Assembly (NCBI GenBank): GCA_050297535.1
Contig: JBNKSV010000005.1
Location: 20,542-84,541, forward strand
DNA length: 64,000 nucleotides
Reading direction: 5' to 3'
From: JAAGZL01 sp050297535
Lineage (GTDB): Bacteria; Pseudomonadota; Gammaproteobacteria; Chromatiales; Chromatiaceae
Shown here: positions 62,836 through 64,000 of the stretch, piece after piece
How positions within the stretch are numbered: position 1 is the first letter of the stretch
How the letters are laid out: every line of letters begins with the position of its first letter
The notes under the pieces: generated by a model
Told to the model about the DNA's origin: nothing
What the model saw: the letters and a program-made list of their open reading frames with translations, nothing else
The model's database searches: none
Made by a program: the position numbers and the translations under genes

Positions 62836-62948
62836 GACCAAGCTGCGTATGGATTATGCAATCTACAGTGATAAAGCAGTTCCGGCGAACTTTTTCTCCC
62901 CTGCTCTTGAAACGTAGTTTCTTCACGTTACACAGCAAATTGGGTTTA

Positions 62949-62964
62949 GCTATATTCGTATAGC
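62949..62964 (+). promoter_or_regulatory. UUCG-loop hairpin in the cspA leader
   Basis: GCTATA pairs with TATAGC around TTCG, 32 bases before the cspA start. A second small palindrome, GAAAC-GTA-GTTTC (62909-62921), lies upstream. Both could be parts of a folded, temperature-responsive leader. Confidence 0.5.
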
Positions 62965-62996
62965 AGAAAGTTTCGTTACATCAGAGGGTTTTTAAA

Positions 62997-63206
62997 ATGG
63001 CTGAACAGCAAACAGGCACCGTCAAGTGGTTTAATGACGCTAAGGGTTATGGTTTTATCGAGCGTGAGGGCGGAGCCGACCTATTCGTTCATTTTCGTTC
63101 CATCGTCGGAGACGGGCATAGAACGCTTAAGGACGGGCAGAAGGTCCAGTTTACAGAAGTTGAGGGACAGAAAGGCCCTCAAGCTGAAAACGTCACCCCC
63201 CTATAA
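62997..63206 (+). CDS. Cold-shock protein, CspA family
   Basis: A 69-residue single cold-shock domain that binds single-stranded RNA and DNA and melts RNA structure. RNP1 is KGYGFIE (16-22) and RNP2 LFVHF (29-33), both intact. GAGGG lies before the ATG. A long leader and a strong terminator give a monocistronic message. Which Csp paralogue it is, and whether it is cold-induced, cannot be told. Confidence 0.95.
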   Translation: MAEQQTGTVKWFNDAKGYGFIEREGGADLFVHFRSIVGDGHRTLKDGQKVQFTEVEGQKGPQAENVTPL

Positions 63207-63231
63207 GGGCTGACACAACCGTCTTATCCAG

Positions 63232-63261
63232 CCCAGCCCGGGCAACCTGGCTGGGTTTTTG
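63232..63261 (+). terminator. Rho-independent terminator of the cold-shock gene
   Basis: CCCAGCC pairs with GGCTGGG around a 10-base loop and is followed by TTTTTG, 26 bases after the stop. It may also serve the convergent phoR-like gene only weakly, as there is no A-run on the left. Confidence 0.85.
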
Positions 63262-63296
63262 TTCTGCCATACGAATAATACAGTTGGCCTCTTGGA

Positions 63297-64000
63297 TCAA
63301 GACCCAGCCGCGTCTTTTGGGAATTCAATCCTGATCATGGTGCCCTTTCCCACCTCACTGGTTATATGCAGCATACCCTTGTGTCTGGATACCGCCCGGT
63401 TCACTATAGATAGGCCCAATCCGGTTCCGCCGGTCTCCCTGGAGCGCCCGGCATCTACCCGATAAAAGGGTTCAGTCAGATGCGGCAAATGCCGCGCCGG
63501 TATCCCATCCCCGGAATCAGACACCTTGAACACAGGCGTTCCTTCCTCCGCAAGCCAGTACACATTCACCATGGTCCCGGTCGGGGTATGATGGATGGCA
63601 TTCAGTATCAGGTTATAGAACAGGCTTTCCAGAGTCTTTTGCTCTCCTTGCAACTTAAGGGATGAATCCGCTTCCAAGGTAACACTATGACCACTCTCTT
63701 GCGCCACCACCCTGGCGTCTGTGACCGCCCTTTGCAGCAGCTCCGGCACATCCACCAACTCAGGGGTAAAGCCATCCTGACCAGCATCCAGCCTGGACAG
63801 CAACAACAGGTCATCCACTATGCCACGCATCCTCTCAGATTGCTGATACATCAACTCCACGGCATGAGACCAGTGTTTCGGGATATCCTCGCTATCCATA
63901 TGCATAGACTCAAGGAAGCCGACGAGCACGGTAAGCGGTGTCTTCAGCTCATGGGAGACATTGGCCACGAAATCACTGCGCATCCGGTCCAGGTGATACA
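63297..64000 (-). CDS. phoR: Phosphate regulon sensor kinase PhoR, C-terminal part (start outside window)
   Basis: The kinase core of a PhoR-type sensor that phosphorylates PhoB when phosphate is scarce. The frame is open through the window's right edge. It begins YHLDRMRSDFVANVSHELKT with the phospho-accepting His in SHELKTPLT, and continues with the N box NLILNAIHHT, the G boxes VSDSGDGIP and GGTGLGLSIV, and ends FPKDAAGS. LDRMRSDFVANVSHEL is typical of PhoR. The N-terminal membrane and PAS region lies beyond base 64000. Confidence 0.9.
   Translation of the reverse strand, partial: YHLDRMRSDFVANVSHELKTPLTVLVGFLESMHMDSEDIPKHWSHAVELMYQQSERMRGIVDDLLLLSRLDAGQDGFTPELVDVPELLQRAVTDARVVAQESGHSVTLEADSSLKLQGEQKTLESLFYNLILNAIHHTPTGTMVNVYWLAEEGTPVFKVSDSGDGIPARHLPHLTEPFYRVDAGRSRETGGTGLGLSIVNRAVSRHKGMLHITSEVGKGTMIRIEFPKDAAGS

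Noticed and set aside
62834..62917. A 27-residue leader ORF (MTKLRMDYAIYSD...) before cspA with TAGGA upstream
   Set aside because: Its ATG overlaps the predicted -10 hexamer TAAAAT, so a transcript from that promoter would start after it.
1..64000. tRNA, rRNA and CRISPR arrays
   Set aside because: No T-arm-like GGTTCGAATCC context, rRNA sequence or regularly spaced repeat array was noticed in reading the window; a tRNA scan would be decisive.

Overview
The window is a contiguous piece of a gammaproteobacterial chromosome, probably from a marine or halotolerant, metabolically versatile species. This rests on the gene orders miaB-ybeZ-ybeY-corC-lnt and rsmI/lpoA-yraN-BON lipoprotein, on a gammaproteobacterial fadBA pair, and on salt-related genes: an ectoine operon with its own aspartate kinase, a NhaD-type Na+/H+ antiporter, and a probable N-acetylglutaminylglutamine amidotransferase. 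I cannot name the genus. No rRNA, tRNA or CRISPR array was recognised.

Layout. 1-7.2 kb: the end of ferrochelatase, argG, an orphan HerA-type ATPase, mlaA, RNase T and an asparagine-synthetase-like amidotransferase. 7.3-10.8 kb: the dTDP-L-rhamnose operon rfbBDAC (minus strand). 10.8-16.2 kb: rsmI, divergent from lpoA-yraN-BON lipoprotein-FAD oxidase. 16.4-21.3 kb: nhaD, a phosphodiester glycosidase-like protein, an uncharacterised beta-propeller membrane protein and a DUF1287 protein. 21.3-26.5 kb: lnt, corC, ybeY, phoH and miaB.

26.6-45.9 kb is a fatty-acid oxidation supercluster. A minus-strand series runs fadE, thioesterase, etfB, etfA, ETF-QO, an AraC regulator, then a dienoyl-CoA isomerase, fadH and a FabH-like condensing enzyme. 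A divergent plus-strand series runs a second fadE, an SCP2 lipid carrier, fadD, a DUF2889 gene, fadB and fadA. Together they cover activation, saturated and unsaturated beta-oxidation, electron delivery to ubiquinone, and possible return of acyl-CoA to fatty-acid synthesis.

46.0-53.2 kb is an ectoine locus. A MarR-family regulator (EctR-like) is divergent from ectA-ectB-ectC, a DksA/TraR-like zinc-finger gene, ask_ect, a cheW-like gene and a sodium:solute symporter. A strong sigma70-like promoter has a 12-bp palindrome over its -10 box, resembling the EctR operator of halotolerant methanotrophs.

53.25-54.90 kb is a small island in the 5' end of dusA. It is bounded by 25-bp direct repeats of the dusA start region and leaves behind a truncated dusA 5' end. 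It holds a TonB-like gene and a decayed IS3-family orfA but no integrase. 54.8-64 kb: dusA, gph, an EamA transporter, an MMPL/RND protein with an acidic insert, a histidine phosphatase with an unusual motif next to an archaeal-type 2-phosphoglycerate kinase, a cold-shock gene with a long leader, and the C-terminal part of a PhoR-like kinase. At least two families of dispersed palindromic repeats lie between genes.
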